64,000 nucleotides of DNA from Hypsibius dujardini (lineage: Eukaryota; Tardigrada; Eutardigrada; Parachela; Hypsibiidae), in NCBI GenBank assembly GCA_001579985.1, contig LRSR01008832.1, forward strand, positions 62,001 to 126,000, in the 5' to 3' direction. Below the pieces are notes generated by a model, which was given only the letters and a program-made list of their open reading frames with translations, ran no database searches and was not told where the DNA came from. This document shows positions 33,247-43,945 of this stretch, in pieces. Every line of letters starts with the position of its first letter. The first letter of the stretch is position 1. Position numbers and translations under genes: made by a program.

Positions 33247-33956
33247 TTAAGGGCAACCCGGCGCTTTGAAATCGTCCTTAAATCTCACCGGGTCGCCAGC
33301 CGCAGTGACCATGGATTATTGTTTTCGTGTTCCAATCTATTTTTTTATGACTCATTGTTCAGTTGACAAACTTTTTGTCCTTTTCAATTTTTCAAAAAAA
33401 ATCCTATGACGTCATCGGACGTAGCTGTGCCTCTCGGACACTCCATGATAACTTTGAATGGCGAATATCTTCTGATTAACCTCGTTTTGCACTTTTCCGA
33501 TAGGCATTTAAAATTGTAACCTTTAAAATGCAGTGTTTTGAGTTAGGAAGATGCATTACAGAGAAAAAGAGGAAGAACCGTAAAAAAAAACTTATTTTGG
33601 GATGGGATGAACTTGGGTCGCTGAGTTTCTCAAACTTTTCTCTGTAACTGGATCAGTCAGATGAAAACTTTGAATATTGAAGGTTGCAATTTTAAATACC
33701 TATCAGAAAAGTGCAAAACGAGTTTAATCAGAAGATATTTGCCATTCAAAGTTATCAAAAGAGTGCCAGAAAAGGACGACTACGTTCGATGAAGTCAAAG
33801 ATTTTTTTTGAAAAACTGAAAAAGATAAAAGTATGCCAACTCAAAAAGGAGTTATAAAAAATTAGACCGGGACACGATAATAATCATTCATGGCCACCGC
33901 GGCTGGCGACCCGGCAAGATTTTGGGGTGATTTCAAAGCGCCGGGTTGCCTTTAAG
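33247..33956. mobile_element. About 700-bp foldback element, family C, copy 2, TTAA-flanked
   Basis: The ends read GGCAACCCGGCGCTTTGAAA and its reverse complement, each next to a TTAA. Arms of about 300 bp pair well, e.g. CGAATATCTTCTGATTAA with TTAATCAGAAGATATTTG. The core contains TGACGTCATCGG and TTTTGGGATGGGATG, shared with the element at 16849-17243. TTAA sites are typical of piggyBac-type insertion; family membership is inferred. Confidence 0.82.
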
Positions 33957-34589
33957 GAGAGAGTTTAAAAATACTAGTAGTTTTGGTAAAGGACGAGTAA
34001 AGTGACAAGTGACTATTGACTAATAATATTTTACTCAATGTTAAATTAATACAAGTTGAAAAGGAGTTGTCAATGGTAAACTCTAATGAAAATGTAACCC
34101 CCTCACCCCGTCCATTCAAAAAAGATATGAGAGGCATTCAGCAGAAATCAATCGGTTGCATTTGGTTCGACAAAAAAATCTATTTTTTGAAAGTACAAAA
34201 TGGTGACAGATGGCCCTTTTGAATACTTTTGTGAAAAAATTGTCGACTTCTGGCAGATTTCCAAAAAATGTATCTCTTTTAGCCCGTGAAAATATCTAAT
34301 TTTCTGGTGTCAACTGGTACTCAAATAAATACACTAATTAATAGTCATTTTATTCGTCCTACCTATCGGTATGAAGCTGATGTATGATCAGTTAAGGTAC
34401 TAGATACTAGAGACTAGAGACTTGTACCAGTACTTGAAATGAAATTTAAAATGTTAGCATTTTATTTGTTCATATTTTATCAATATAACCGAGGTAATAT
34501 TAAAATCAGTGTTATAATTGTGATTGATATAACAAAAGTACTGTAATTGTGAACTGATTTGTTGTTGTGAAACAGGTGTCAATACGCGC
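33957..34589. other. Intergenic AT-rich, nothing seen
   Basis: No gene or clear repeat recognised. Confidence 0.35.
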
Positions 34590-34697
34590 ATGCAAACCTG
34601 CTACCCAACCGAAGCGATTGGCTGCCCTAACACCATTCCCTTCCATACCATAGTCGGCTTCCTCTTTTTCATCGGTGTGTTTGTGAGCTTGTCGCAG

Positions 34698-34850
34698 GGC
34701 AGGACATAAAATGTTACAGCTGCCAGAGTCAAGGACCGGAGACAGGGGTGGAGGACCTTACGTCCAACGACACAGTACCGGCAGAGACTTTTCAGGTTAC
34801 ATGTTCCGGCTCATGCATGTCTATCAGGCAGAGGACGCTGAACGGAAACG
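34698..34850 (+). CDS. Ly6/uPAR-like exon (partial gene)
   Basis: Between a CAG acceptor and a GTATAA donor, 153 bases in phase 1-1 encode IKCYSCQSQGPETGV, then TFQVTCSGSCMSIR. The K-C-Y-S-C opening is the Ly6/uPAR signature. Exon length and both phases equal those of exon 2 of the Ly6-like gene at 452-3008. An ATG at 34590 opens a hydrophobic stretch (HTIVGFLFFIGVFV) that could be the signal peptide, but the only in-frame join would need a 23-base intron, so the first exon is unresolved. The second half of the domain was not found downstream. It may be a partial or decayed gene. Confidence 0.5.
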
Positions 34851-35129
34851 GTATAAACTCTATAAAATGTGAACCCGCTCAATGGAAATTTTTGTTATCT
34901 ATTTAAACTGATTGACTGTGCCTAACTATTTGATATTCGTACATTAAATGGACTTGTCTGTTTCAAGAATAAAAAAGGATTAGAGACCATTCAGAAATGT
35001 GTGCAGGATTGAACTGCACATCCTGTGAATGAGTAGTAGCATCATAAAGGGAACTAAAACATAATCAGACAGACAGACAGAGACAATTATGAAAAAAAAC
35101 TATTTGCTCCGTAACATTTCCGAATGCCT

Positions 35130-36519
35130 TTATTGCTGTTCAATGGACGTTCGTCGGAATTCACGACAATTCCCGGTAAAGATCGCCCGAAAGGCATGTC
35201 GAAATGCCGGCAAACGCAGTGAATAAATGACCGGATTCAGACAGGAGTGGAAAAAGAGACACAAAACAGAGCCTGCACCCAGCCAGCTCAATAAGGAATC
35301 GTCCTTGGTGGTGTGGCCGTATTCATACCAGTGTTCGGACTGAATGAGCACGCATATGGCAAAGGGTACGAAGCAGACCACAGTTGACGCGGAGACCAGC
35401 AGGAACGTCCGTGCCGCTTTGGTATTTCGTTTAGAGATATTGGTGAATTGAGAGATTATGGCAGAATCGCGACGGCTGCGTTGCGCAGCGAGTCGGAAGA
35501 TGATGTAGTAAATCGTGCAGAGGGTTATTATGAGGAGAAGCATCAGGCCGACCATCACAATGAGGTACCAAGCTTCCCAGATCTTAAAGTAACAACAAAT
35601 TTCGGGTTATTCTGTCGCTTATGCTTTAACAATGAGACGGATTGGCCGACGTATACATCGAACATTCAGAAAGCCAGTTATGCACATGGACAATGAGACG
35701 TATAGGTCAACGGAAAGACGAACTAGCGTCTGGGTACCATGCATGTATGAACAGTGAGACGGTTAAGTCAGCGGAGAGACGAAACATCCAGGAAGCCACA
35801 GACAAAAACGAACAGGTTCGAAAACGTGCAACACCTTGCAGAGACATAGTATCAGACGGAATGGGAAAGGTACGAATGAGAGACCAGGATGAGATAGGAT
35901 CAAGGGCGTTTTAGGCGAATAAACCTACGTTACTTACTATTGCAAGTTCACACGTCTCGCTCCCATTCCGACCATTTACATACGTCCAATCTTCATGGTA
36001 ATTATGCACTCCAAAAAACGGTATGGCACAGTAAGCGATGCATATAATCCATGTGGCTCCCGCCATAGCATGCAGCTTGGTCGGTGTTATCCAGACGTTG
36101 TATTTATATGGATACTGAACCGATAAGAGCACGTGCAACGCCAGGAGAACCAAGAGGACCAGCGACACCTCCACCGATAGCGTTGCACTGCCATAACGAG
36201 CAAGGCAGACGAACGGAGTACCTTCAATGTGCTCTGAAAGCTTGTTTTTCGTGAGGAATAGAAAAATGTGAAAGGGTAACGCCAGTCCAAGGAATAGGTC
36301 CGCTATGGCTAGATGTAGAAGCCAGTGATGAGGTAATTTCTGACGCAGTCCAGGGAACTTGATAAAGGAAATTATGACCATGCCGTTTCCGAACGTGATG
36401 GCGAGAAACAGGAGTGTTTCGAGGATGACATATAGTGAGCTGATTGGAGTTAGGGAATCTCCAGTGGACGGGATAGTTAAATCAAATTTCGTATGATTAC
36501 CCTTATTGGATAAAGCCAT
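35130..36519 (-). CDS. Rhodopsin-like (class A) G-protein-coupled receptor with degenerate DRY motif
   Basis: Two exons, 36519-35938 and 35582-35130, join in phase 0 to give 344 residues. Seven membrane segments are apparent. Class A marks: FGNG in TM1 (N45), LAIADLFLG in TM2, Cys105 before TM3 with a partner Cys in SETCELA, FVPF in TM6, and CLNPVIYSL in TM7. The DRY position at the end of TM3 reads HVL (ALHVLLSVQYP). The intron sits after extracellular loop 2. I chose the ATG at 36519 because the longer frame begins with TTG and an acceptor-like TTTTAG lies just upstream, suggesting a 5' UTR intron. The ligand cannot be inferred. Confidence 0.8.
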
Positions 36520-36742
36520 ATTTTCGGCTAAAATATTGAAACACAAAGGCAGACTTGATCACCTCCGTGAATGTTTACTCTCTGTGCTAGTTTTATATGC
36601 ACTGTTTCCCAATTCATAACGAGGTTACGGTGTGTACTGTTTTCCAAACAAAGCTTGTCATCCTCTGATAAGGTTCTGCTGATTAACAGCGCGAACTCTA
36701 ATACAGAAGATATCGACTTGAACTTAGTAGAACGCGTACCTA

Positions 36743-36802
36743 CACAGACACAACACAGACACAAACACAGACACAGACACAGACACAGACACAGACACAA
36801 AC
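36743..36802. repeat. (ACAGAC)n hexanucleotide array, short
   Basis: About ten units with ACAAAC variants, upstream of the receptor gene. Confidence 0.9.
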
Positions 36803-37409
36803 AGGGAAACGCACCAAGACCAAGTTGTGCTGGTCACTCATTAAAAAGAGTTTGTGCCGTACTGTACCGATACACTGTTTGTCAAATTGAGACAGAGATG
36901 ATAATACCGATTGGGATCGGTGAGTTGGTGCCTCAAATGTAAATAGTTCGAGGGAGTGCGGTGCATAGTAAAAACAATGCCCGCGATTGATAAACTGTCC
37001 AGTGGAACCTCGAATATACATGCACAAGCATGGTCGCGTTTACGTCGGGTCCCAGATTGAGCTATTCCGCGCGATCTGAGAGTGGTATAAATTTGGACTC
37101 TTAGCCATGTGTCCGCGCGTGTGACGTGTCCGACTACTTATACTGGTACGCATTTGCACAAACATGGGCGGACCTGGATTGAGCCCGGTCTTTGAACTGT
37201 TCTAGGAATGCCTTTCCCTAATCCTTGTTTACCTCGACCCTTGGGCGCCGAATTCATTGAGACCAGCTGTCCAACCTCCCTTCTGCAAGATAAAAAGCTT
37301 CCGCCTAATAAAGTCGTCAAACACTGCATGGTTTTCTATGTAGAAGTCGGCGTACTACAGTATGTGCACTGCTTTTCTATCCTTATTCAAAGCTAAACAT
37401 AAAACGAAA
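36803..37409. other. Intergenic, probable promoter space
   Basis: Lies between two divergently transcribed genes (receptor on minus, beta-trefoil protein on plus). No clear elements were identified. Confidence 0.35.
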
Positions 37410-38309
37410 ATGGTGTCTTTTAATATCAACGCGCCGTTCATCATCAAAGATGTCGACTCGAAACGAGTCATGCAAGTTTTTGACGGTCAGGGGAACAGGA
37501 CAGACCACCCCATGTGTGAACAGGTCATCATTAACGACTACGATGGCAGTCCCAGTCAGGTCTTCACTTATCGAGACGGACTGATAGTCAGTCACAAAAA
37601 TGGGTAACTATATTTTTTTAATTCGTCTTATTTATATTACTCACTATCAAAAGGCTTCTCTTTACAATCCTTCCAGATTTCGCCAGCAAAATCTTTTTGA
37701 CTTAAACTTTTTAAAGTGTCGGCAAGTTTGCCAACTTTACCAAAATTTAATCTATTTTAAATTAGTTTAACTAAATTAAACAAAATAAACCAAATTAGGT
37801 TAGTTTAAACTAAATTTACTGTATTAAATTAGATTTTTTTAATTTAAATTAGGTTATATTAGTTAAACTGAATTAGGTTAGTCTAAATTAAATTTATTGT
37901 ATTAAATCAGTTTAAATTAGTTAAACCAAATTCAGTTAATTAACCAAATAAAGTTAAATTATACTACTTCAAATTACTTTAAATTAATAATCAAATTTTG
38001 CATTAGTTTAAACTCGACTAGGATTTTGGAATATGAAACTTAATTATAATAAATTATTATAGACTAGTGCTGGATGTTAGCGAGAACCCCGGGGACCGGA
38101 AGGCGATCATCACTTGGCCCGCGCATGGGCGCTTCAATCAACTGTGGAGCATCAGCGAATACGGCGAGATTAAAAGCCAACTTCGACTGGTCTTGGCTGT
38201 GCGACATAGCCCGTCACCCATCTATCCTAAGTTATCGGTGTACGCAACAGACAAGGATACCGCCAGGAACCGCGATGAATACCGAAAATTTGTGTTGGTC
38301 AATGTTTAA
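37410..38309 (+). CDS. Small ricin-B-type beta-trefoil lectin-like protein
   Basis: Two exons, 37410-37603 and 38063-38309, join in phase 2 to give 146 residues. It has no signal peptide: it starts MVSFNINAPFIIKDVDSKRV. Repeating Q-x-F/W-like blocks are present: QVFTYRDGLIVSH and NQLWSISEYGEI with a VLDVSENPGD segment between, as in ricin-type (QxW) beta-trefoils, which bind sugars. One trefoil of about 130 residues fits the whole length. The lack of a signal suggests a cytosolic carbohydrate-binding role, but an in-frame upstream ATG at 37362 is an alternative start. Ligand unknown. Confidence 0.7.
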
Positions 38310-39262
38310 TACTATGGATACTTACCTGTCTGTGAAATACCTAGTTATGTGGAAATTCAAATTTTCTGTACAATTCCAGACCGAACATTTTTATTTTGGA
38401 TTTCAGAACATAATTTTGGCGATCTTGTACAGTGATACCTTTTCCACCGGCATGTCTTTCTTAAATGGCCCCTGAATACCATTAGTTAGACGCTGTCTGT
38501 GACGGGACCCAGCGTTTGAGCCAAAGCACTGCAATTCCGTAGTGGTGCAAAGCATTCGCGTGATTCTCGTTGGGATCGCCGAGATATAGCACTTGCGGGA
38601 GCCAGTAACAGATACAGACACAGACACAGACACAGACACAGACACAGACACAGACACAGACACAGACACAGACACAGACACAGACACAGACAAATCACTT
38701 GGATCGCTTGCATGATTAAAAACATTGGGCTTAATATCACTTTTCTAGATCGCAGCAACATTTCTTAACTCGAAAGATGGATAGTCATCGACTGTCGGAA
38801 CTAAGGCTAATTTTTCGACTTTACTCCGACCGCCTTGAAAGATTATTTCCGGCAACAAACATTTCCTTCACACCAAAGGGTATCAAAAATCGTTGGCAGC
38901 ATATATTTCTTTGCCGTGGTTCTCTGCGCCTGTGAACTAGTTATACACACGTGAACAAACTACAGAGCTGACCAAGTCAAGCTATTTAACTCTACAAGTG
39001 CGTGGTAGTAATGCGTAGAACGAGCTGAATGATTTGACTCAGTTAGCCAGGCATTCTGTTCGTGCCTGTATTACACAATGTCGTAAGGACAGCATTATCT
39101 AGGCACCCAAAGAAAAAACAAGATGGTATCTCCTCTGGTTGCAGTGTCTGGCATAGTAGAATCTTTCCTTAAAAATGGAAGCACTTTCTCTTTTAGTAAC
39201 TTCACTAAAGACACTTTCAGACCTTCGCATTAGTAGCAATTCACCGCACAACAGCTCAAGTA
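38310..39262. other. Intergenic, holds a microsatellite
   Basis: Apart from the array at 38611-38692 nothing was assigned. The last 200 bases probably contain the promoter of the chitin-binding gene. Confidence 0.35.
38611..38692. repeat. (ACAGAC)n hexanucleotide array
   Basis: A nearly perfect run of about 13 units. Confidence 0.95.
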
Positions 39263-40175
39263 ATGTCGGCCAAAACTTTCGTTTTCGTCCTGGTTGGGTG
39301 CATGCTGCTCTCCGCCGTAAGTGCTCGCCCGCAAGCTGGCCCTCACACCGGTAAGAAACACTGAAGACTATTTTATTTATTGATTATTTCTAGGAATACA
39401 TACTTCATTTCGCCCTTATGCCTATTTTATTGGCGTAAAATTGCCTGATAGCATAAAAATTCTATTGTATTCTTGTCTGAGTGTTTTACCGACTATTGTC
39501 CTAATGTCCATATGTCTGGATAAGTCACTGACCATATTTGCTTTGTTGTCGAGAAGACCAGTTAGCTCGTATTTATGTGGGTGAATTCTGGACTTAAAGT
39601 GATTTTATATAGAGGCCTAGAAGACTAATTCTGTCTGTCTGTCTCTCTGTCTGTCTCTCTGTTTCTCTGTCTCTCTGTCTTCTGTCTTTCTGTTTCTGTT
39701 TGATTGTGTGTCTGTTCTCTTCTGTCTGCCTGCCTGTCTGTTTGTTCTGGCTGTCTGAGAGGTCTTAAACTGAGTTCTTGCACCCTTCAAAACCAGTTAA
39801 GTAATACTCAGCTCCAAATTTTTGTCTGCAGGGCCGGAACAATCACCCGAATCGCCGCTACTGCCAGGCACGACCCTAGGACCGAACCCCGCTGGCATCG
39901 CCGGCGTGGACGATTCGGGAGCTCCGTCTGTCATCGTTGCTGGCGGTTCTGCATCAGCCGGTTCATCCTCTAATACGAGAGATGTCCACGTCGATCCCAT
40001 TCCAGTTGTTACCGGGGTAGTCGGGGCTATCCCCTGGCAAGTGGGCGCTGCCTATACCGTCGGCCAGCAAGTCTCTTACAACGGAAATGTCTACAACGTC
40101 ATCCAGACCCACACCGCGGACGCGCAGAACTGGACCCCCGACCAAGTGCCCGCCCTCTTTTCTGTGCAGGCCTAA
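39263..40175 (+). CDS. Secreted small protein with C-terminal CBM5/12-type (chitin-binding) module
   Basis: Two exons, 39263-39350 and 39832-40175, join in phase 1 to give 143 residues. Signal peptide: MSAKTFVFVLVGCMLLSAVS. A Pro/Gly/Ser-rich linker of about 65 residues follows. The last 45 residues read IPWQVGAAYTVGQQVSYNGN, then VYNVIQTHTADAQNWTP. This matches the CBM5/12 fold (W-x6-Y-x-x-G-x-x-V-x-Y-x-G-x-x-Y-x-x-x-x-x-H). The same module in bacterial and some invertebrate chitinases binds chitin. No catalytic domain is present, so it probably decorates cuticle or another chitin structure. AATAAA follows near 40352. The intron holds a TGTC repeat. Confidence 0.85.
39627..39745. repeat. (TGTC)n-type tetranucleotide array
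   Basis: Imperfect TCTG/TCTC units in the intron of the chitin-binding gene. Confidence 0.85.
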
Positions 40176-41441
40176 TTCTTTTCTAAAAGGATGTGGTGTA
40201 TTTAAATCAAAAATGAAAAAACTAATTTAGCTGATGTACCAACTTTGAAGCCCTGATGCTGGCACAAATTATCCTTTCGCAACGTCGTGTACAGGTTTTA
40301 AAGGCAATGTCTCTGTACAACGGAAGGAAGAGCACATGAAATGTTATCAATAATAAAAGGTTACTAACTTTCTTTGCATTTAGGGATAGCAAACGTTAAC
40401 TAAATTACAAAAGTACACTTTTAGTATCTAAATTAAAGTATACTAATAAAAACTATGATAGTATTAAAGCATTAACGTATTATACTATTAAAGGATACTA
40501 ATAAAAGTATTAGGCTACTAAGTATTAAGCTATTACACTATTAAAGCATGCTACTAGTATTTAAACTATAGCTTTTAGTTTAATTTTTTAAAATTTATTA
40601 TTAAGTTTATTATTTCTCAAAAAAAAAGTGTTCCTCACTACAGGATTAACGTAATAAGCACAAAGTTAACGATATAATTTCTGTTAAAACAAAACTTTTA
40701 GTCGCTAAAGAAAGTCTTCGTTTTTAGTTGAACAAAATTTAGTTGACGGATTTTAGTTTTATCATTCGTAAAATTCTTAATGGCTAAAATTCCTTATGTG
40801 CCTGTATCTACAAACTGCAGACTATCAATAGGCTATAGTGGGATACAGACACCTTAACACCAGAGTTAAATTAATGCCGTCCGGTCCAGTTCCAACTCAC
40901 ATGACGGACGGTCGAGATATTCAAACTCTAAAATCGGATGTACAGTGCAGTACTTGTGTTGTTCATCCTCTCCCGCTCATTCTTCGATCGTCCGTCCACG
41001 TGATGGTTACAATCCCCATTAAAAAACTAGGTAGGCCGTCGAGCTGGTTTTCCTTCGAGCTCAAAGATCACTGGCAAACGTGTGAAATTGACTAATCCAG
41101 GAATAAACAACAGGGACGTGCGTCAAGATTGCCATTCAGTGATTTCACAAAAAGACCAGAGAGCACGCTGAATCATAGTCCACTACGCACTAATGGAAGA
41201 TCTACCGCCCTTTTCCTCCGTCCCACAATGTAATCCCGTCAGTTCATAATCGACTTAAAAATTGTCTGTTTTAGCATATCCTTCTTCCATTTTTTTCTGT
41301 TCTTCGGATATAGTTTAGCGATTCTCTCTTAACGCAATAAATTAAATTCCTTTAAATTTTTTTTATTTTTACTTCTATTATATCATATTTTGTTCTGTTA
41401 TTTAAACTAGTATTATTATTACTGTTGTTTCTGTTATTTTA

Positions 41442-41475
<34 letters not shown>

Positions 41476-41635
41476 GTTATTATTATTATTTTTGTTGATG
41501 TTATTTTTAAGATTGTTGTTTTTCTAAATTAATATTATTATTTGCACTATTGTTTAAATTCTTAGTATCATTTACATTACATATATTATTATATTGTTAA
41601 TACTATTAAATTTTGTTTTTAAATTTACATAGAAA
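40176..41635. other. Intergenic AT-rich region
   Basis: Degenerate TATTAAAG-type words at 40390-40560 and an (ATT)n run at 41441-41490. No gene was seen. Confidence 0.45.
41441..41490. repeat. (ATT)n trinucleotide array
   Basis: About 15 ATT units with a few interruptions. Confidence 0.9.
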
Positions 41636-43130
41636 ATGAACAACATCACCTCCTTCCCACTGCCGTTTCACGCTAATAATTCTTCGCCAAGTCCGAACAC
41701 CCATGAACGAGACGGTCTGACCCTGTGGTTTGCTGTGATGCTGAGTATCAGCAGCATTGGGATCCTGTGCAATGCCCTCTTGATAACCGTCATCGCACGC
41801 TCGCAAAAACTCCGTTCCGGCACCGGATTCCTCATTCTCAACCTCTCATTCACCTGCATCGCAATGTGTACCCTCAATTATCCCGTCCACGTGATTCTAG
41901 TCTACGGCCACCATTTCTGGTTCACGCCCCATCCAAATGCCTGTACTCTGGCGCATTACTTCACGGTGATGACGACGTATGCCAACAACTGGTCTGAAGC
42001 CTGTCTGGGGGTCAACCGGTTTGTTGCCACCATTTTACCTCATCAATATCGAACCTTCACTATGTGGCAGGTAATTTTGCAGTTAAATTTGACTTTCAGC
42101 CTTAGGGATAATGCATAATTAAGACATTTAAACTGAATTTGCAGTTAAACATTTTTATTAGTTACGCTTAAAATCAATTAACAAATATATAGTGCCGACT
42201 AATGTTACTTATTAATATCGTAAAATTCTTAGAACAATCTCAAAAATAGTGTGAAGATTCAATAGAAATATTTAATAATAATTTACTGAACAGTTCAAAA
42301 TCATTATTAGTTATGCTTAAAATATTAAAAAAATATAGAGTTTTAACAAACGTTTCCTATTATCACTGTAAAGTGATTGAAATGGTTTCGAAGGCACTAG
42401 TATGGTAAGAATTTCATATTTAATATTAATTTACCGAAGTTATAGTTCAAATTATTATTACTTACGCTTAAATAATAACACGATAACCTTCAACAAATAT
42501 TTATTGTGAAGTGCATTGAATGATCCCAAAAATATTAGGATGTATTTAATCTGTATTATTAATCTGTATTACATTAAATAGAAATATTTAAGAAGAATTT
42601 TACATTAACAGGCATGTCTGTCCATGGGGATTCTTACATGGTTAATCGGTGCCCTGTCCCTTATCCCGTTCTGCACCAGGGAAGTTGGCTATTTCACCAC
42701 TTCCTCACAGGGTCAGTGCGGACTATTGGCCACCACGAAGCTTGGTACTTGGTTAGTTTCATTTAACTCGTATGCGCCGTATGTTGTGGTTGGAACCGCG
42801 GTGCTGTCAATATTGAGTAAAATGGCTCGCCGGAAGGTGAGGTCCGTGGGTGTTGAACCAGTTGTGACATGTGAAAAGCGGTCAAGAACTACTGACAATG
42901 CTAGGCAGCAGAAGTTGATGTACAGACGACAAATTAACATCGCGGGAATGTTGCTACTTTGCTTTATTTTTAACATCGCCACGACCTTGCCGATGTCTTT
43001 GCTCAACACCTTTTATTACGAGTTGTATAACCGAATACCTTTGCTGCGGCTGTGGATGAGGATCTTCGTCCTGATACAGTACTCATTCACACCAGTAGGT
43101 GCCTCTCTGCAGTCTGTTGTCTGTTGTCTG

Positions 43131-43170
<40 letters not shown>

Positions 43171-43429
43171 TGTCTGTCTGTCTGTCTGCCTGCTTGTTGG
43201 TCTATCTTTTTGTCTAACAATCCCAACACATTTTAACGTTTGCTCTGCAAAGATGATATTCTTCGGATGCAACAAAGACTATCGTCAAGGACTACGCAAT
43301 TTGACTGGACACCGAGCGGCTCGTAACAATGGGGCTCCTACAAATACACAAGGCTTGGATCGGATGTCTTTACATAAGGATGCTTTCGTGTCTACGTCTG
43401 CGTCGAAGAAGCTGAAAGGTTCTTTTTAA
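41636..43429 (+). CDS. Rhodopsin-like GPCR, NRF/TPMIF subfamily, paralog A
   Basis: Three exons, 41636-42070, 42612-43094 and 43253-43429, all phase 0, give 364 residues. TM1 has ILCNALLITV, TM3 ends ACLGVNRFVATILPHQY, and TM7 plus helix 8 read YSFTPMIFFGCNKDYRQGL. Compared with class A norms, DRY is NRF and NPxxY is TPMIF. The N-terminus has glycosylation sites (NNIT, NNSS). The last intron falls exactly before MIF, as in the paralog at 48628-50422. NRY-type receptors include melatonin receptors and the insect Moody/Tre1 group, so an orphan of that kind is plausible; ligand unknown. A (TCTG)n array lies in intron 2. It is convergent with polybromo, whose stop is about 500 bases away. Confidence 0.82.
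43118..43200. repeat. (TCTG)n array in receptor intron 2
   Basis: About 20 TCTG/TGTC units, nearly continuous with the exon 2 donor. Confidence 0.92.
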
Positions 43430-43945
43430 GACACAACATACCTTTTTTGTTTGTGGCTCGATTTCCGTGACTGGGTCCGAAAAGACTGATCAAATTTCGT
43501 TTTTGATACTAGAGCTGTTCTCGATACTTTCTCTTTACGCTTAGGAGATCGGTCCTTAATTCCTGGAATTCCGCGCAGTTTGCAGTATCTATGTTGCCTC
43601 ATAGAAAAGTTTTGGAGATGGCAGTTCTTGTTGTCAGAAAACGGACGAGAAAAGCAATGATCAGCTGGCTATCCGTACGAACTGCCCAGTCCATACACAC
43701 ACAACAGAGACAGAATACGGAAGTAAAAAATAAATTCGCCGCAAGATGGCGCCACACAGAAAAACAGACAACAAGCCTCGTACCAAAAAACAGAAAACCA
43801 GATTGTTAAAAAAAGAACAGACAAGTAAAACAGAAAGAGTAACTGCTAAACATACGACGGTAAAGGTGTTCAGTTGATTGATCGATTATGGAGGTAAACA
43901 ACGATTGATCGGCTTCGATTGATTGCTGTATTGTTTGAGATGATA
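43430..43945. other. Convergent 3' intergenic region
   Basis: Lies between the stop codons of the receptor (+) and polybromo (-). It should hold both 3' UTRs. No gene was seen. Confidence 0.4.

Noticed and set aside
34590-34707. ATG and hydrophobic frame just before the second Ly6 exon as its signal peptide
   Set aside because: Joining it in frame would need a 23-base intron, below any plausible size; kept only as a possibility.
36519-36546. Longer N-terminus of the minus-strand receptor
   Set aside because: The extension begins with TTG, not ATG, and an acceptor-like site lies just before the downstream ATG.
43087-43275. CRISPR-like or other structured array
   Set aside because: The repeats in the window are simple tandem arrays with no unique spacers of constant length.
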